This document shows positions 44,741-54,766 of a DNA stretch of 64,000 bases, piece by piece. Each line of letters opens with the position of its first letter. Position 1 is the stretch's first letter. A model generated the notes under the pieces. It ran no database searches and had not been told where the DNA came from. It worked only from the letters and a program-made list of their open reading frames with translations. This DNA is from Anabaena sp. PCC 7108 (lineage in GTDB: Bacteria; Cyanobacteriota; Cyanobacteriia; Cyanobacteriales; Nostocaceae). The stretch is from contig NZ_KB235896.1 of assembly GCF_000332135.1 (NCBI RefSeq), positions 5,351,356 to 5,415,355 on the forward strand, written 5' to 3'. Position numbers and translations under genes: made by a program.

Positions 44741-45278
44741 GTATCTTTTCATAAATCAAATATTATTCCTATAGCTAATAGCCAATAAACACTCCTATCC
44801 TCAATCGCCAGGAATAACACTGTCTGCTCGCTTATATCTTAGAGGTTGTTTGAAAAGTATTAGATGAAACCAATAATTTTCAAGAACCTAACTTCCCTAC
44901 CCGTCCCTGACCCCTCACAAGGGTAGGTTTTTAATACTGTCTGTGAAAGCAGGACTAGGAAGACAAGGAGGGAAGATTTCCTCCGCACAATGGTCTTTTA
45001 ACTGGCTGTAATTGTTACTAATATTACATAATTTTCTGCGGTTTTCCTCCCTTGTCACCTTGTCCACCTTGTCTCCCAAGTCTTGCCCTCACGAGAATGT
45101 AAAAAACCTATACCTGTCAGCTTTAGGGGGGTGGGGAGAGGTTTACCAGAGGGGTTTATTTATACATTAAAAACTTTTAAAACATCCTCTTAGATTTAAA
45201 GAATCAAGGGTGTCTTTAGACTTGAGAATATTTACAATAAAGAAGAATAGCAATCATTGATCATATACATCAAAAATC
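44741..45278. other. Non-coding stretch before msrA
   Basis: Part of a 728-base gap. It contains pyrimidine-rich text such as CTCCCTTGTCACCTTGTCCA and a GGGGTGGGGAGAGG tract, low-complexity sequence often seen between cyanobacterial genes. No hairpin terminator, RNA gene or open frame was recognised. The msrA promoter should lie close to 45230. Confidence 0.4.
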
Positions 45279-45944
45279 ATGGGAATATTCGGATTTGGTA
45301 AAAAGTCGGGAATGCCTTCACCAGAACAAGCTTTACCCGGACGCAAAGAAGTAATGCGAGTACCTGCACAACATTACGTTAACAAAAATCCCCTGAAAGC
45401 ACCTTTTCCTGAAGGCTTAGAAACCGCCATGTTTGGATTAGGCTGTTTTTGGGGCGCAGAACGCAAATTTTGGCAACAAGACGGAGTTTATACCACTGCC
45501 GTTGGTTATGCTGCCGGTTACACACCCAACCCCAGCTATAATGAAGTGTGCAGCGGGATGACTGGTCATAATGAAGTGGTTCTAGTTGTATTTGACCCGG
45601 CAGTAATTAGTTATACTCAACTGCTAAAAGTCTTTTGGGAAAGTCACAACCCCACCCAAGGAATGCGTCAAGGTAATGATTCTGGTACTCAATACCGTTC
45701 GGGAATTTATGTTTATTCAGAAGCGCAAAAGCAATTAGCAGAAGTTTCCAAGGATGCTTATCAACAAGCACTCAGTGGCGCTGGCTATGGTCAAATTACC
45801 ACAGAAATCTTAGATGCACCTGAATTTTACTATGCTGAAGACTACCATCAACAGTATCTAGCTAAAAACCCTGGTGGTTATTGTGGTTTAGGTGGTACTA
45901 ATGTTGCTTGTCCAGTGGGTATTGCTGAAGCGACTGTGAATTAA
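45279..45944 (+). CDS. msrA: Peptide methionine (S)-S-oxide reductase MsrA
   Basis: Enzyme of 221 residues that reduces the S epimer of methionine sulfoxide in proteins with thioredoxin. The catalytic motif is [10 protein letters not shown] with Cys56 as nucleophile. Other family tracts are [51 protein letters not shown] and [20 protein letters not shown], the last with a resolving-type cysteine. It carries a 45-residue N-terminal extension typical of cyanobacterial MsrA. A molybdopterin oxidoreductase distantly like MsrP lies 3 kb away; any shared role is speculative. Confidence 0.95.
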   Translation: MGIFGFGKKSGMPSPEQALPGRKEVMRVPAQHYVNKNPLKAPFPEGLETAMFGLGCFWGAERKFWQQDGVYTTAVGYAAGYTPNPSYNEVCSGMTGHNEVVLVVFDPAVISYTQLLKVFWESHNPTQGMRQGNDSGTQYRSGIYVYSEAQKQLAEVSKDAYQQALSGAGYGQITTEILDAPEFYYAEDYHQQYLAKNPGGYCGLGGTNVACPVGIAEATVN

Positions 45945-45963
45945 AAGCAGTTTTCAGGAAATG

Positions 45964-46124
45964 GATACAGACTATACTAAAAACGGTTAATATCTCGACA
46001 TAACAAAATTCAAAGTGAAAACTTCAATAAAAACTCTGCGTCACTTTGCGTTTACCTCAGCGAACCTCTGCGTTTAAAAGCAAAATTCCTAACCGTTTTT
46101 AGTATAGTACCGCAAGTCTGTATC
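45964..46124. mobile_element. 161-bp MITE-like element with CTATACTAAAAACGGTTA ends
   Basis: GACTATACTAAAAACGGTTA near the left end is mirrored by TAACCGTTTTTAGTATAGT near the right; outer GATACAGAC and GTCTGTATC also match after a short insertion. The interior has the CTCTGCGTCACTTTGCG type of tract. It occupies most of the gap between msrA and the convergent aspartokinase gene. Confidence 0.75.
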
Positions 46125-46156
46125 TGTAGATTGTTTGGAATTTTGATTAAATTTGT

Positions 46157-47956
46157 TTAAACTGGAACTACAAATTTCTCACTTCCAGCTAAATCAAAAG
46201 CAGTGTGAATGACTTGCAAAGCTTTCACACCTTGTTCTTGTTCCACAACACAGCTAATTTTAATCTCTGATGTCGCAATCATTTGAATATTGATTTTGTG
46301 TTCTGCTAAAGCCTCAAACATTTTGGCGGCAATACCTGGTTGTCCTACCATACCAGAACCGACGATACTAACTTTAGCGATCGCACTATCTAAGACTACT
46401 TCACCCCATCCCATTTCAGCCGCCACTTGTTGTAATTTAGCTTTGGCGTTTTCTGCATCCAACCTAGCCACAGTAAAGGCTATATCCCGCCGAGGAATGC
46501 CATCAACCACTCGACAACGCTGAGATTGAATAATCATATCAATACTGATGTTATGCTCTGCCAGTAGCCCAAATAACCGCCCTGCCATGCCGGGAATATC
46601 TGGTAATTGGCGAATAGCTAGACGCGCTTGATTCATATCTAAAGCGACACCACGTACTGCGGGAGAATTGGCAGCAGGGGGAGTCAGGGAAGTAGAAGAA
46701 GCAGTGATTTCAAAACCTTGACAAAGTGCTACAATTGCGCGATCGCAATCAACCGCATCTACCAAACAACTAACTTTCACTTCACTGGTAGAAATCATCT
46801 GAATATTCACCCCCGCTTCAGCTAAGGTAGCGAACATTTTAGCTGCAACCCCAGGACGACCAATCATTCCTGCACCTGCAATACTCACTTTTGCCGTATC
46901 TTTTTCTACTATTACCTCAGCTTCGTCAGAGTTCGGTTGATTTCTTAAGGCTGGTGCTATGGCGGCGGCTACGGCTTCTGCTCTTTTTAATATTGGTGTA
47001 TTTACAGTAAAAGCAATATCATTACTATTACCTTCATGAATTGACTGAATAATCAAGTCAACGTCTACATTTTGTCGAGAAATTTCTCCAAATAACCGTG
47101 CTGCGACACCAGGTTTATCGGGGACACGCAACAAAGATACCTTTGCTTGGTCGCTATCAAATTCTACAGCATCAACAGGACGAGCTAATTCTAAATTGAC
47201 AAGCGATCTGCCTGGAGTATGAGGCGTTGTTACCCAAGTTCCTGGCTGCTCTGTCCAACTTGAGCGTACCACCAAAGGCACACCATAATTCCGAGCAATT
47301 TCCACAGCGCGAGGATGCAGCACTTTTGCCCCTAAACTTGCCAATTCCAGCATTTCATCACAGGTGATTTCTGTCATCAACTGAGCTTCCGGGACAAGAC
47401 GCGGATCTGTAGTTAAAATCCCTGGAACATCGGTATAAATTTCACAAAAATCCGCTCCAATTGCTGCTGCCAAAGCCACTGCGGAAGTGTCAGAACCGCC
47501 ACGTCCCAAAGTAGTAATTTCTAATTCTTCTGTGCTGCTGATGCCTTGAAATCCAGCAACGACCACCACTTTACCTGCATTGATTTGCCGCATCAAGCGT
47601 TCAGTTTCAATATGTAAAATCCGAGCGCGAGTATGTTCTGCTTCGGTAACAATTCCTACCTGAGCGCCAGTCATAGAAATTGCTGCTTGTCCGATTTCCT
47701 GCAAAGCCATACTTAGTAAAGCAATGGTAACTTGCTCCCCAGTGGAAAGCAGCATATCCATTTCTCGACGGTTAGGATTTTTAGAGATGCCATTGGCAAG
47801 TTTAACTAGTCCGTCGGTGGTTTTCCCCATCGCTGAAACCACTACTATTACCGAGTTTCCTGCTTTTACAGTTTTGTCAACTCGTTGTGCAACAGCTTGA
47901 ATACGTTCGACTGAACCGACAGATGAACCACCGTATTTCTGAACTATGAGCGCCAT
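46157..47956 (-). CDS. lysC: Aspartate kinase with four ACT domains
   Basis: Enzyme of 599 residues catalysing the first step to lysine, threonine and methionine. The kinase domain starts with VQKYGGSSVG and includes TLGRGGSDTSAVALAAAIGA and YTDVPGILTTDPR. The C-terminal half has two tandem ACT pairs: VSLLRVPDKPGVAARLFGEI, VSIAGAGMIGRPGVAAKMFA, LAIRQLPDIPGMAGRLFGLL and VSIVGSGMVGQPGIAAKMFE. A doubled ACT set is the usual cyanobacterial form and should mediate feedback by lysine and/or threonine. It is a monocistronic gene with no leader peptide or riboswitch seen upstream. Confidence 0.95.
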   Translation of the reverse strand: MALIVQKYGGSSVGSVERIQAVAQRVDKTVKAGNSVIVVVSAMGKTTDGLVKLANGISKNPNRREMDMLLSTGEQVTIALLSMALQEIGQAAISMTGAQVGIVTEAEHTRARILHIETERLMRQINAGKVVVVAGFQGISSTEELEITTLGRGGSDTSAVALAAAIGADFCEIYTDVPGILTTDPRLVPEAQLMTEITCDEMLELASLGAKVLHPRAVEIARNYGVPLVVRSSWTEQPGTWVTTPHTPGRSLVNLELARPVDAVEFDSDQAKVSLLRVPDKPGVAARLFGEISRQNVDVDLIIQSIHEGNSNDIAFTVNTPILKRAEAVAAAIAPALRNQPNSDEAEVIVEKDTAKVSIAGAGMIGRPGVAAKMFATLAEAGVNIQMISTSEVKVSCLVDAVDCDRAIVALCQGFEITASSTSLTPPAANSPAVRGVALDMNQARLAIRQLPDIPGMAGRLFGLLAEHNISIDMIIQSQRCRVVDGIPRRDIAFTVARLDAENAKAKLQQVAAEMGWGEVVLDSAIAKVSIVGSGMVGQPGIAAKMFEALAEHKINIQMIATSEIKISCVVEQEQGVKALQVIHTAFDLAGSEKFVVPV

Positions 47957-48111
47957 ATTTATTATATTGAATCTATTATCAGTCTCGTTGGTAAGGAGGC
48001 CAGGGAGACATTTAGGAAAATAATTATATCGTGATTCTCAATCAAAAGCTATTTTTAGATAGTAAAATTTTAAACTGATAATTGTCATACTAATCCCCAA
48101 ATATCACTGCC

Positions 48112-48705
48112 ATGAATTATCCTGCTAAATCACAGAAGTTACCCACCCAAGCCAGAGGTGCTAAGATATTTCACTCTATCAATATCATTAGCCTGTTTTT
48201 GATGCTTACCAGTGGATTGCAAATTTACAATGCTAACCCTGTTTTTGGCGGCCGTGCTGGTTTACAGATTCCCCCCATTTTCACTTTAGGCGCTTGGTTA
48301 GCAGGTGGTAGACACTGGCATTTTGCGGCTATGTGGTTATTTTCTCTCAATTTTTTAGGATATGGAATTTATATTTTCGTGACCCGACGTTGGCGACATA
48401 GATTTGTGGGCAATAATGATATTAAAGCCTTACAAAAAACTCAAAATACTCAACGTTTAACTTATGCTTGGCATCGAATTATTTACACAGCCATTATTCC
48501 CGTATTATTCTTGGCAATATTAACAGGAATTGGAATGTACAAACCTGCTCAATTTTCTTGGATAGTTAATATTTTTGGTGATTGGCAAGCATTAAGAATT
48601 GTGCATTTTCTCTCTGTTCCATTGGTAACAATCTTTGTAGTTATTCATTGGCGTTTAGGACAAAAATCTGGAGGTAATAAATTAACAGAATCTATGTTTT
48701 GGTAA
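48112..48705 (+). CDS. Cytochrome b-type membrane anchor
   Basis: Integral membrane protein of 197 residues with four predicted helices. It looks like the di-heme cytochrome b subunit family paired with periplasmic molybdoenzymes. Candidate heme-ligand histidines lie in ARGAKIFHSINIISLFL, RHWHFAAMWLFSLNFLG, WHRIIYTAIIP and RIVHFLSVPLVTIFVVIHW. It is followed after 33 bases by a sulfite-oxidase-like molybdopterin protein. The two probably form a membrane redox pair moving electrons between the quinone pool and a periplasmic substrate. Confidence 0.85.
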   Translation: MNYPAKSQKLPTQARGAKIFHSINIISLFLMLTSGLQIYNANPVFGGRAGLQIPPIFTLGAWLAGGRHWHFAAMWLFSLNFLGYGIYIFVTRRWRHRFVGNNDIKALQKTQNTQRLTYAWHRIIYTAIIPVLFLAILTGIGMYKPAQFSWIVNIFGDWQALRIVHFLSVPLVTIFVVIHWRLGQKSGGNKLTESMFW

Positions 48706-48738
48706 TTCTTGATAATTTGTATTTGGAGTAAGTAAATC

Positions 48739-49479
48739 ATGAATCATGCAAATAATAAAGATTTAATTCATCTAGTTAAACCTGAATTATCACGCCGGAA
48801 ATTTTTACAACTATCAGGGATTTCTAGTCTGGGTTTATTGCTTGGTGGTTGTGGTACACCAGCACTGGAAGATTTGGTAGGTAAACTTTCAGAACCTCTC
48901 AATCAAAAGGTGGAAGAATTAATTTTTCAACCGCAAAAATTTGTACCAGAATTTGCTGCTAGTGAAATTCAACCAGAAGCTTTAATAATTAATAGTTTTC
49001 GCAATACACCAATTATTGACTTAGACAAATTTCGTTTAATTATTGATGGTGAAGTAAATAATCCCCTGAGACTGAGTATGGAACAAATTCAGACTTTACC
49101 GTTAAGTTCTATGATTATTCGTCATGTTTGTGTTGAAGGTTGGGCAGCAATTGTACAATGGGGAGGGATACGCCTACGTGATATCATTACCTTAGCTCAA
49201 CCGCAAGCCAATGTTAAATATGCTTTTTTTGAATCAGCCGATGGTTATTATGAAAGTTGGGATTTAGCTTCAGCTACCCATCCGCAAACTTTGTTAGCAT
49301 ATCAAAAAAATGGTGAAAAATTGCCGATTGAAAATGGTGCGCCTTTGCGTCTAGCTTCTCCAATCAAACTAGGTTATAAACAAAGTAAATGGGTAACTAG
49401 AATTACTTTAACTAGCCATTTATCAGCTTTTAAAGGTTATTGGGAAGATCAGGGTTATGAATGGTTTGCCGGATTGTAA
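48739..49479 (+). CDS. Sulfite-oxidase-fold molybdopterin oxidoreductase
   Basis: Periplasmic molybdoenzyme of 246 residues. The N-terminus has a Tat-like motif SRRKFLQLSG and a lipobox LLLGGC (Cys38), so it may be a folded, Tat-exported lipoprotein. The sulfite-oxidase-type cofactor domain shows SMIIRHVCVEGWAAIVQWGG, with Cys131 as the probable Mo ligand, followed by RLRDIITLAQ and the late SPIKLGYKQSKWVTRITLTS. Relatives include MsrP (YedY), a methionine sulfoxide reductase that uses a heme b partner. The cytochrome b encoded just upstream fits such a pair. The true substrate is unknown. Confidence 0.85.
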   Translation: MNHANNKDLIHLVKPELSRRKFLQLSGISSLGLLLGGCGTPALEDLVGKLSEPLNQKVEELIFQPQKFVPEFAASEIQPEALIINSFRNTPIIDLDKFRLIIDGEVNNPLRLSMEQIQTLPLSSMIIRHVCVEGWAAIVQWGGIRLRDIITLAQPQANVKYAFFESADGYYESWDLASATHPQTLLAYQKNGEKLPIENGAPLRLASPIKLGYKQSKWVTRITLTSHLSAFKGYWEDQGYEWFAGL

Positions 49480-49572
49480 ATATTTTAGGATTGATTACCC
49501 AGCGAAAGTGAATTTATCTTGATAATTCAAAATACGAGCAAAATAAAAAACTCTTAGGTTAGGAAATTGAAA

Positions 49573-51006
49573 ATGAACTTTTTCGATAAATTAAATACGA
49601 AGATTTCCGAAAATCAAAGCTTACTATTTGTCGCACTTGATCCAAATCCTGAAATGATTCCTGACCGTTATCAATCATCTGATTTAATGACAGGTTTAGA
49701 AAATTGGTTGCAATTTATGATTGCAGAAACGGCTGATTTTGTCTGTGCTTATAAACCAACTTTGGGATTTTATGAAGCTTTAGGTGTGGTTGGTTTAGAA
49801 CTTTTAATCAAAACTTTAGCCTCTATTCCTGCAAATATTCCTATTATTTTAGATGCTAAACATGGTGATTTAAATACTAGCAGCATTTTTGCTCAAACTG
49901 TATTTACAGATTGGCAAGTAGACGCTATTACTCTTAGTCCCTATACTGGTCAGGATCATGTTGCCCCATTTTTAGTTTATCCTGATCAAGCTGTGTTTAT
50001 TTTGTGTTGTACTTCTAATCCTGGTGCAGCAATTTTACAGCAATATCCTAACAGTAATTCACCGCTTTATTTGCAGGTTGTACAGGAATCAAAAACCTGG
50101 GGAACTCCTGAACAATTAGGTTTAGAAGTAGGAACTACAAATACTGAAATTTTAAAATCTATACGTTCAATCGCTCCCGAAAGAATAATTATGGCGCGGA
50201 GTATTTGGGCTGAGGATGGTAATCTTAAACAAATTTTAGCAGCGGGTTTAAATGCTAACGGTGATGGTTTGTTGATTCCTGTTCCTCAAGATATGTTGGC
50301 TAGTCAAAATTTGTCCGAGGAAATTCAATCTTTACGCACAGAAATAAATCAATTCAGAAATGAATTTATCCATGATGCTTCTAGTTGTGATGTCTGGTTT
50401 TCTGATATTAATATCAAAGATAAACATCCTCACCAAGATTTAATTTTACAACTTTTTGATATTGGTTGTATTATGTTTGGTGAATTTGTACAAGCTTCAG
50501 GCACGACTTTTCCTTATTACATTGATTTGCGGAAAATAATTTCTAATCCGCAAGTTTTTAATCAGGTTATCACTGCTTATGAGGAAATTTTAAAAGGTTT
50601 GACTTTTGATAGATTAGCTGGTATTCCCTACGGTTCTTTACCTACTGCAACTGGTTTATCATTAAAGCTGCATTGTCCGATGATTTTTCCCCGTAAAGAG
50701 GTGAAAGCACATGGTACACGCAAAGTAATTGAAGGTAATTTTCATCCCGGTGAAACCGTTGCGGTAGTTGATGATATTCTCATCAGTGGTAAAAGTGTGA
50801 TGGAAGGTGCAGAAAAGTTAAAATCAGCAGGATTAAAAATTAATGATATTGTGGTTTTTATTGACCATGAAAAAGGTGTAAAAGATAGGTTAAAGGCAAA
50901 TGGTTATTGTGGTCATTCGGTTTTAACTATTTCAGAAATTGTGGATACTTTACACCAAACAGGAAGGATAAATGATCAGCAATTATTAGCTTTTCAGGAA
51001 ATTTAG
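49573..51006 (+). CDS. pyrF/pyrE: Bifunctional OMP decarboxylase/orotate phosphoribosyltransferase
   Basis: Fusion of the last two steps of UMP synthesis, 477 residues. Residues 1-280 are a type 2 PyrF (LLFVALDPNPEMIPDRY, VCAYKPTLGFYEALG, ILDAKHGDLNTSSIFA with the catalytic Lys and Asp, GNLKQILAAGLNANGDG). Residues about 290-477 are PyrE, with the PRPP loop VAVVDDILISGKSVMEGA and VIEGNFHPGETV. The order is the reverse of animal UMPS, where the phosphoribosyltransferase comes first. The ATG at 49573 with AGGAA upstream is used. Known fused forms of this order exist in some cyanobacteria. Confidence 0.9.
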   Translation: MNFFDKLNTKISENQSLLFVALDPNPEMIPDRYQSSDLMTGLENWLQFMIAETADFVCAYKPTLGFYEALGVVGLELLIKTLASIPANIPIILDAKHGDLNTSSIFAQTVFTDWQVDAITLSPYTGQDHVAPFLVYPDQAVFILCCTSNPGAAILQQYPNSNSPLYLQVVQESKTWGTPEQLGLEVGTTNTEILKSIRSIAPERIIMARSIWAEDGNLKQILAAGLNANGDGLLIPVPQDMLASQNLSEEIQSLRTEINQFRNEFIHDASSCDVWFSDINIKDKHPHQDLILQLFDIGCIMFGEFVQASGTTFPYYIDLRKIISNPQVFNQVITAYEEILKGLTFDRLAGIPYGSLPTATGLSLKLHCPMIFPRKEVKAHGTRKVIEGNFHPGETVAVVDDILISGKSVMEGAEKLKSAGLKINDIVVFIDHEKGVKDRLKANGYCGHSVLTISEIVDTLHQTGRINDQQLLAFQEI

Positions 51007-51361
51007 GATTACACCAGTGGTTAGCGCTAATACACAATAAAATCCCCAACTTTTTCAAGAATTAGGGTATATAGATTATGTCTTTGAACAGAAAAACAAA
51101 TAGGTTTTTTGAGAAAGTTTTCTAAAAATTTTTCAAAATAGTAGTAATTGCTACATACAATCGGGAAAACGATAGTTAACATTAAAAAAATATGGTACTG
51201 GAAGAAAGCATTTTAAGAACAACCTTTTTGTTCTGTGTTTATCTTCTTATCTTGCGGAGAACCGCATATAGGAGTCTATCTTCTTCAGCAATTTACCTGA
51301 GTTTAATAATATCAAATTCCTCTAGTCTAATCTTTTAGGCTATCAGTTACCCCACAAATTT

Positions 51362-51389
51362 ATGACAGGTATTGATATAAGCCTGTCAT
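51362..51389 (+). promoter_or_regulatory. Hairpin upstream of a small gene
   Basis: ATGACAGG and CCTGTCAT form a perfect 8-bp stem with a 12-base loop, ending 35 bases before a small ORF at 51424. It is the only notable structure in the 384-base gap 51007-51390. No T-run follows, so it is more likely a leader structure or an operator than a terminator. Confidence 0.45.
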
Positions 51390-51423
51390 TATGCAACTTA
51401 AGATATATGCAAAGGAGTTTGCC

Positions 51424-51681
51424 ATGATTCGACAAATGTGCTGGTTATCTAAGTCTGGTGGTGACGGAGAGAAAATTTTGCATTTGCAAACTGCACCTGG
51501 TCAACCTTGGCGGCCTTATACGGCGTTTCCTCAATTTTCAGTCCCTGATTATCAAATACCCGGTGGTTCTAAGGGTTGGGCAACTTATCAAAAATTGTTA
51601 AAAGCAGGTTGGACACTAGTTCCTAGCGCACGGGCAAATGAGTTTAGTAGTAATTTAGCAAAATCAACAGTGCAAAATTAA
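51424..51681 (+). CDS. Small conserved hypothetical protein
   Basis: Protein of 85 residues starting at the ATG with AAGGAG seven bases upstream, a good ribosome site. It has no signal peptide. The sequence is rich in Trp, Pro and Gly (CWLSKSGGDGEKILHLQTAP, PWRPYTAFPQFSVPDYQIPG) and ends with a short disordered tail. I recognise it only as a cyanobacterial hypothetical type. The stop codon overlaps the stop codon of the convergent ggt gene by three bases, so the two transcripts must overlap at their 3' ends. Confidence 0.6.
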   Translation: MIRQMCWLSKSGGDGEKILHLQTAPGQPWRPYTAFPQFSVPDYQIPGGSKGWATYQKLLKAGWTLVPSARANEFSSNLAKSTVQN

Positions 51682-53405
51682 TAACCTTTGGGTAAACCTT
51701 CACCACGGGGATCTGCTGCTCCTTCTAAGGTATCATTTTCTGTAACGGCTATAGCATTTGCATTTCCCCAAGGTGCGGTTTCTTGGATTTTGTGTCCGCG
51801 ACGGCGTAAGTCTTGCAAGGTTAACGCATCTAAACCCCATGCTTCCACTCGCAACTCATCGGGTAGCCACTGGTGATGTATGCGTGGGACAGAAACGGCT
51901 GCACCAACATCCATTTTGTATTCCAAAACATTCAAGATGATTTGTAATACTTGGGTGATAATAGTGCTACCACCGGGAGAACCGACGGCTAAACGCAAGC
52001 GGTTGTTTTCGGTAACGATGGTGGGTGTCATACTGGATAGGGGTGTTTTCCGGGGGGCAATGCTGTTAGCTTCGTTACCAATTAACCCAAAGGTGTTTGG
52101 TACTCCTGGTGCGGCTGCAAAATCATCCATTTCGTTATTTAAAACTATTCCTGTTCCCGGTGTGACTATTCCTGCACCAAAACCTAAGTTAATGGTGAAG
52201 GTTAAACTCACGGCGTTTCTGTCTGCGTCAACTACGTTTAAATGACTTGTTTCTGTTGATTCGTGATTTTTTAATGTTTTGATTTCTGGTTTTATTTCTG
52301 TTGATGGTGTCGCCATTTTCATGTTAATTTCTTGGCGACGTTTTTGGGCGTAATTTTTGCTAATAAGTTCAGAAACTGGAACTTTCACAAAATCAGGATC
52401 ACCCAAATATTTGGCGCGATCACTGTAAGCAATTTTCATGGATTCTACCATTAAATGGATCACATCTGGGTGATGCCATCCTAATGATTTTAAGTCTGTG
52501 TCACCGATAATATTCAACATTTCTAATAAATGAACACCGCCTGATGATGGTGGTGGCATAGAACAAATTTTAGCTTGACGGAAGTTTCCACAAATAGGAT
52601 TTCGCCAAATTGCTTTGTATGATTTTAAATCTTGGAGAGTAATTAAACCGCCATTTTTCGCCATATCATCAGCGATAGTTTGAGCAATTTTCCCAGTGTA
52701 AAAACTTTGAGGATTTTGGGAAATAGTTTCTAATGTTTTCGCTAAATCACTTTGAATTAATTTTTCCCATGGTTGATAATATTCACCATTATGAATGAAG
52801 ATTTTTTTTGCTTCTGGGTTTTGCAGGATTTCTTGTTTGCGTTCTTGAAAAGCTGATAGAGAACGCCAAGAAAGTCTATCACTGATGATAAAACCATTTT
52901 TAGCAAGGGAAATTGCAGGTTTAACAACTTCATTCCAAGGTAACTTTCCATAACGACGATGTACTTCATACATTCCTGCTACAGTTCCCGGTGTTGCTAC
53001 TGCTAAATAACCATCTGTACTCACATTGGGACGCACTTTTCCTTTTGCATCTAAATACATATTTCTGGTTGCTTTAATCGGTGCGCGTTCCCGAAAATCT
53101 AAAGCTTTAATTTCCCCAGTTTTTTGTGAATGAAATAATAAGAAACCACCGCCACCAATACCAGCAGAAAAAGGTTCAACTACGGAAATTGCAAAGGTTG
53201 TAGCTACTGCTGCATCTACCGCATTTCCGCCTTTTTTTAATATTGAAAGTCCGGCTTCACTTGCTAGGGGATTGGCGGATGTCACCATGCCTTTTTTGCT
53301 TTTTAAAGGTACGGTGATGGTGGCTGATACTGCTTGGGTGGTGAGGATAGCAGTGAGGGAGATGAAGGAGATGATGAGGTTTTTGGTTTTGGTGATGGAG
53401 GGCAT
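51678..53405 (-). CDS. ggt: Gamma-glutamyltransferase
   Basis: Exported enzyme of 575 residues that hydrolyses or transfers the gamma-glutamyl group of glutathione. It has a signal peptide (NLIISFISLTAILTTQAVSA) and a large-subunit region (GNAVDAAVATTFAISVVEPF, GIGGGGFLLF, CSMPPPSSGGVHLLEMLNI). The autocleavage site is ESTETSHLNVVD, with the Thr before SHLNVVD as the new N-terminal nucleophile. Small-subunit loops are NNEMDDFA and SSMTPTIV, with AVGSPGGS later. It is full length. It lies in a region with other thiol-related genes (phytochelatin-synthase-like, cysK), which may be chance. Confidence 0.93.
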   Translation of the reverse strand: MPSITKTKNLIISFISLTAILTTQAVSATITVPLKSKKGMVTSANPLASEAGLSILKKGGNAVDAAVATTFAISVVEPFSAGIGGGGFLLFHSQKTGEIKALDFRERAPIKATRNMYLDAKGKVRPNVSTDGYLAVATPGTVAGMYEVHRRYGKLPWNEVVKPAISLAKNGFIISDRLSWRSLSAFQERKQEILQNPEAKKIFIHNGEYYQPWEKLIQSDLAKTLETISQNPQSFYTGKIAQTIADDMAKNGGLITLQDLKSYKAIWRNPICGNFRQAKICSMPPPSSGGVHLLEMLNIIGDTDLKSLGWHHPDVIHLMVESMKIAYSDRAKYLGDPDFVKVPVSELISKNYAQKRRQEINMKMATPSTEIKPEIKTLKNHESTETSHLNVVDADRNAVSLTFTINLGFGAGIVTPGTGIVLNNEMDDFAAAPGVPNTFGLIGNEANSIAPRKTPLSSMTPTIVTENNRLRLAVGSPGGSTIITQVLQIILNVLEYKMDVGAAVSVPRIHHQWLPDELRVEAWGLDALTLQDLRRRGHKIQETAPWGNANAIAVTENDTLEGAADPRGEGLPKGY

Positions 53406-53596
53406 TTTTTATGCTAGTCTTTTAGCACTGTTGCTATGTAATCTCTCATAAAACTGTCTGTTTGAAAAGGCTTACTCATAAAAAGTAACAGATAATTCAC
53501 ATATATTTTATTTTTTTAGTTAGCGTAAATCCTAGATTGATTTATTTGTTACACTAGATAAACAACAAAATCAGGTGGTATGAAAAAATAACAGTT

Positions 53597-54766
53597 ATGA
53601 ACTCCTTTGAAAGTATAAAAATTGAAGGATACCGACGCTTATACAGCGTCAAAATTAATATGCGCCCTTTAACGGTGATGATAGGTGCTAATGGTGTGGG
53701 TAAAACTTCCCTTTTAGAGATATTTTCGCTTTTAGCTGCTTCTGCAAAAGGTCAATTGGAATCTAAATTTTCAGAATTTGGAGGAATTAATGAAATAATA
53801 ACTCGTGACATGGCAAAGAGTATAAAAATTTCTTTGTTAAAGCAAGTATTAGATTATGCAAAACTAGACTATAGCCTGGAAATTACTCCTAGAAACTTCG
53901 GATATGAAATTTCTTCGGAAATACTTACTCAAATATATGATAATCCTCCAGCACCATTAAGAACTCTTAAACATATTGATTCACAGGGTTTAGAAGTTAA
54001 ATATTTTAGTCCAGATAATCAAAATTTATTACATCCTAATTTATTGCGTCCAACTTGGGATCATAATCCCTTAGAAACCTCTCTTTCCCAAGTTCCTAAA
54101 ATGTATCAAGCACCGGAAAATCTGCGTCAAGAATTAGCTTCCTGTACATTTTATGGTGCATTGAATGTTACTCCTAAAAGTCCCGTGCGTTTACCTCAAT
54201 CAATGCGTCCTGCAACATTACCTGGTGCTAATGGAGAGGATTTAGTTTCATGTCTTTATTATCTTCGAGAAACTGACCCAGAAAGATTTGAAATTATTGA
54301 AGATACACTAACTGCGGCTTTTCCAGATTTTGAAAGATTGAGTTTTCCTCCCGTAGCAGCAGGAACTATTACAATGACTTGGAAAGATAAAAATTTTTCC
54401 CGTCCTTTGTATATGCACCAACTCTCAGAAGGAACTTTGCGGTTTATTTGGTTAATTACATTGTTGTTAAGTCCTGGGTTAACTGCGGTTACTCTGATTG
54501 ATGAACCAGAAGTTAGTTTACACCCAGAATTATTAAGATTACTTGCTGATGTGATGCGCGAAGCTTCACAAAAAACTCAGCTAATTGTTGCCACTCATTC
54601 CGATAGATTAATTAGATTTTTGAAACCTGAAGAAGTGATAATTTGTGATACTGAAGATGGTTTAACTACTATGAAATGGGGTGATTCTTTTGATTTAGAA
54701 CATTGGTTAGAAGATTATACTTTAGATCAAATTTGGGCGATGAATTTAATAGGTGGTCGTCCATGA
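53597..54766 (+). CDS. AAA15/OLD-like ATPase, probable defence pair
   Basis: ATPase of 389 residues of the SMC/RecF/OLD type. Walker A is IGANGVGKTSLLEIF (about residues 29-43), the signature is HQLSEGTLRFIWLITLLL, Walker B is VTLIDEPEVSLHPELLRLLA and the switch is IVATHSDRLIRFL. Such stand-alone AAA15 ATPases pair with a nuclease in OLD, Gabija and PARIS anti-phage systems. Here the partner is the DUF4276 gene that starts within its stop codon (ATGA overlap). The ATPase would sense or hold the nuclease in check; this is inferred from family analogy. Confidence 0.85.
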   Translation: MNSFESIKIEGYRRLYSVKINMRPLTVMIGANGVGKTSLLEIFSLLAASAKGQLESKFSEFGGINEIITRDMAKSIKISLLKQVLDYAKLDYSLEITPRNFGYEISSEILTQIYDNPPAPLRTLKHIDSQGLEVKYFSPDNQNLLHPNLLRPTWDHNPLETSLSQVPKMYQAPENLRQELASCTFYGALNVTPKSPVRLPQSMRPATLPGANGEDLVSCLYYLRETDPERFEIIEDTLTAAFPDFERLSFPPVAAGTITMTWKDKNFSRPLYMHQLSEGTLRFIWLITLLLSPGLTAVTLIDEPEVSLHPELLRLLADVMREASQKTQLIVATHSDRLIRFLKPEEVIICDTEDGLTTMKWGDSFDLEHWLEDYTLDQIWAMNLIGGRP

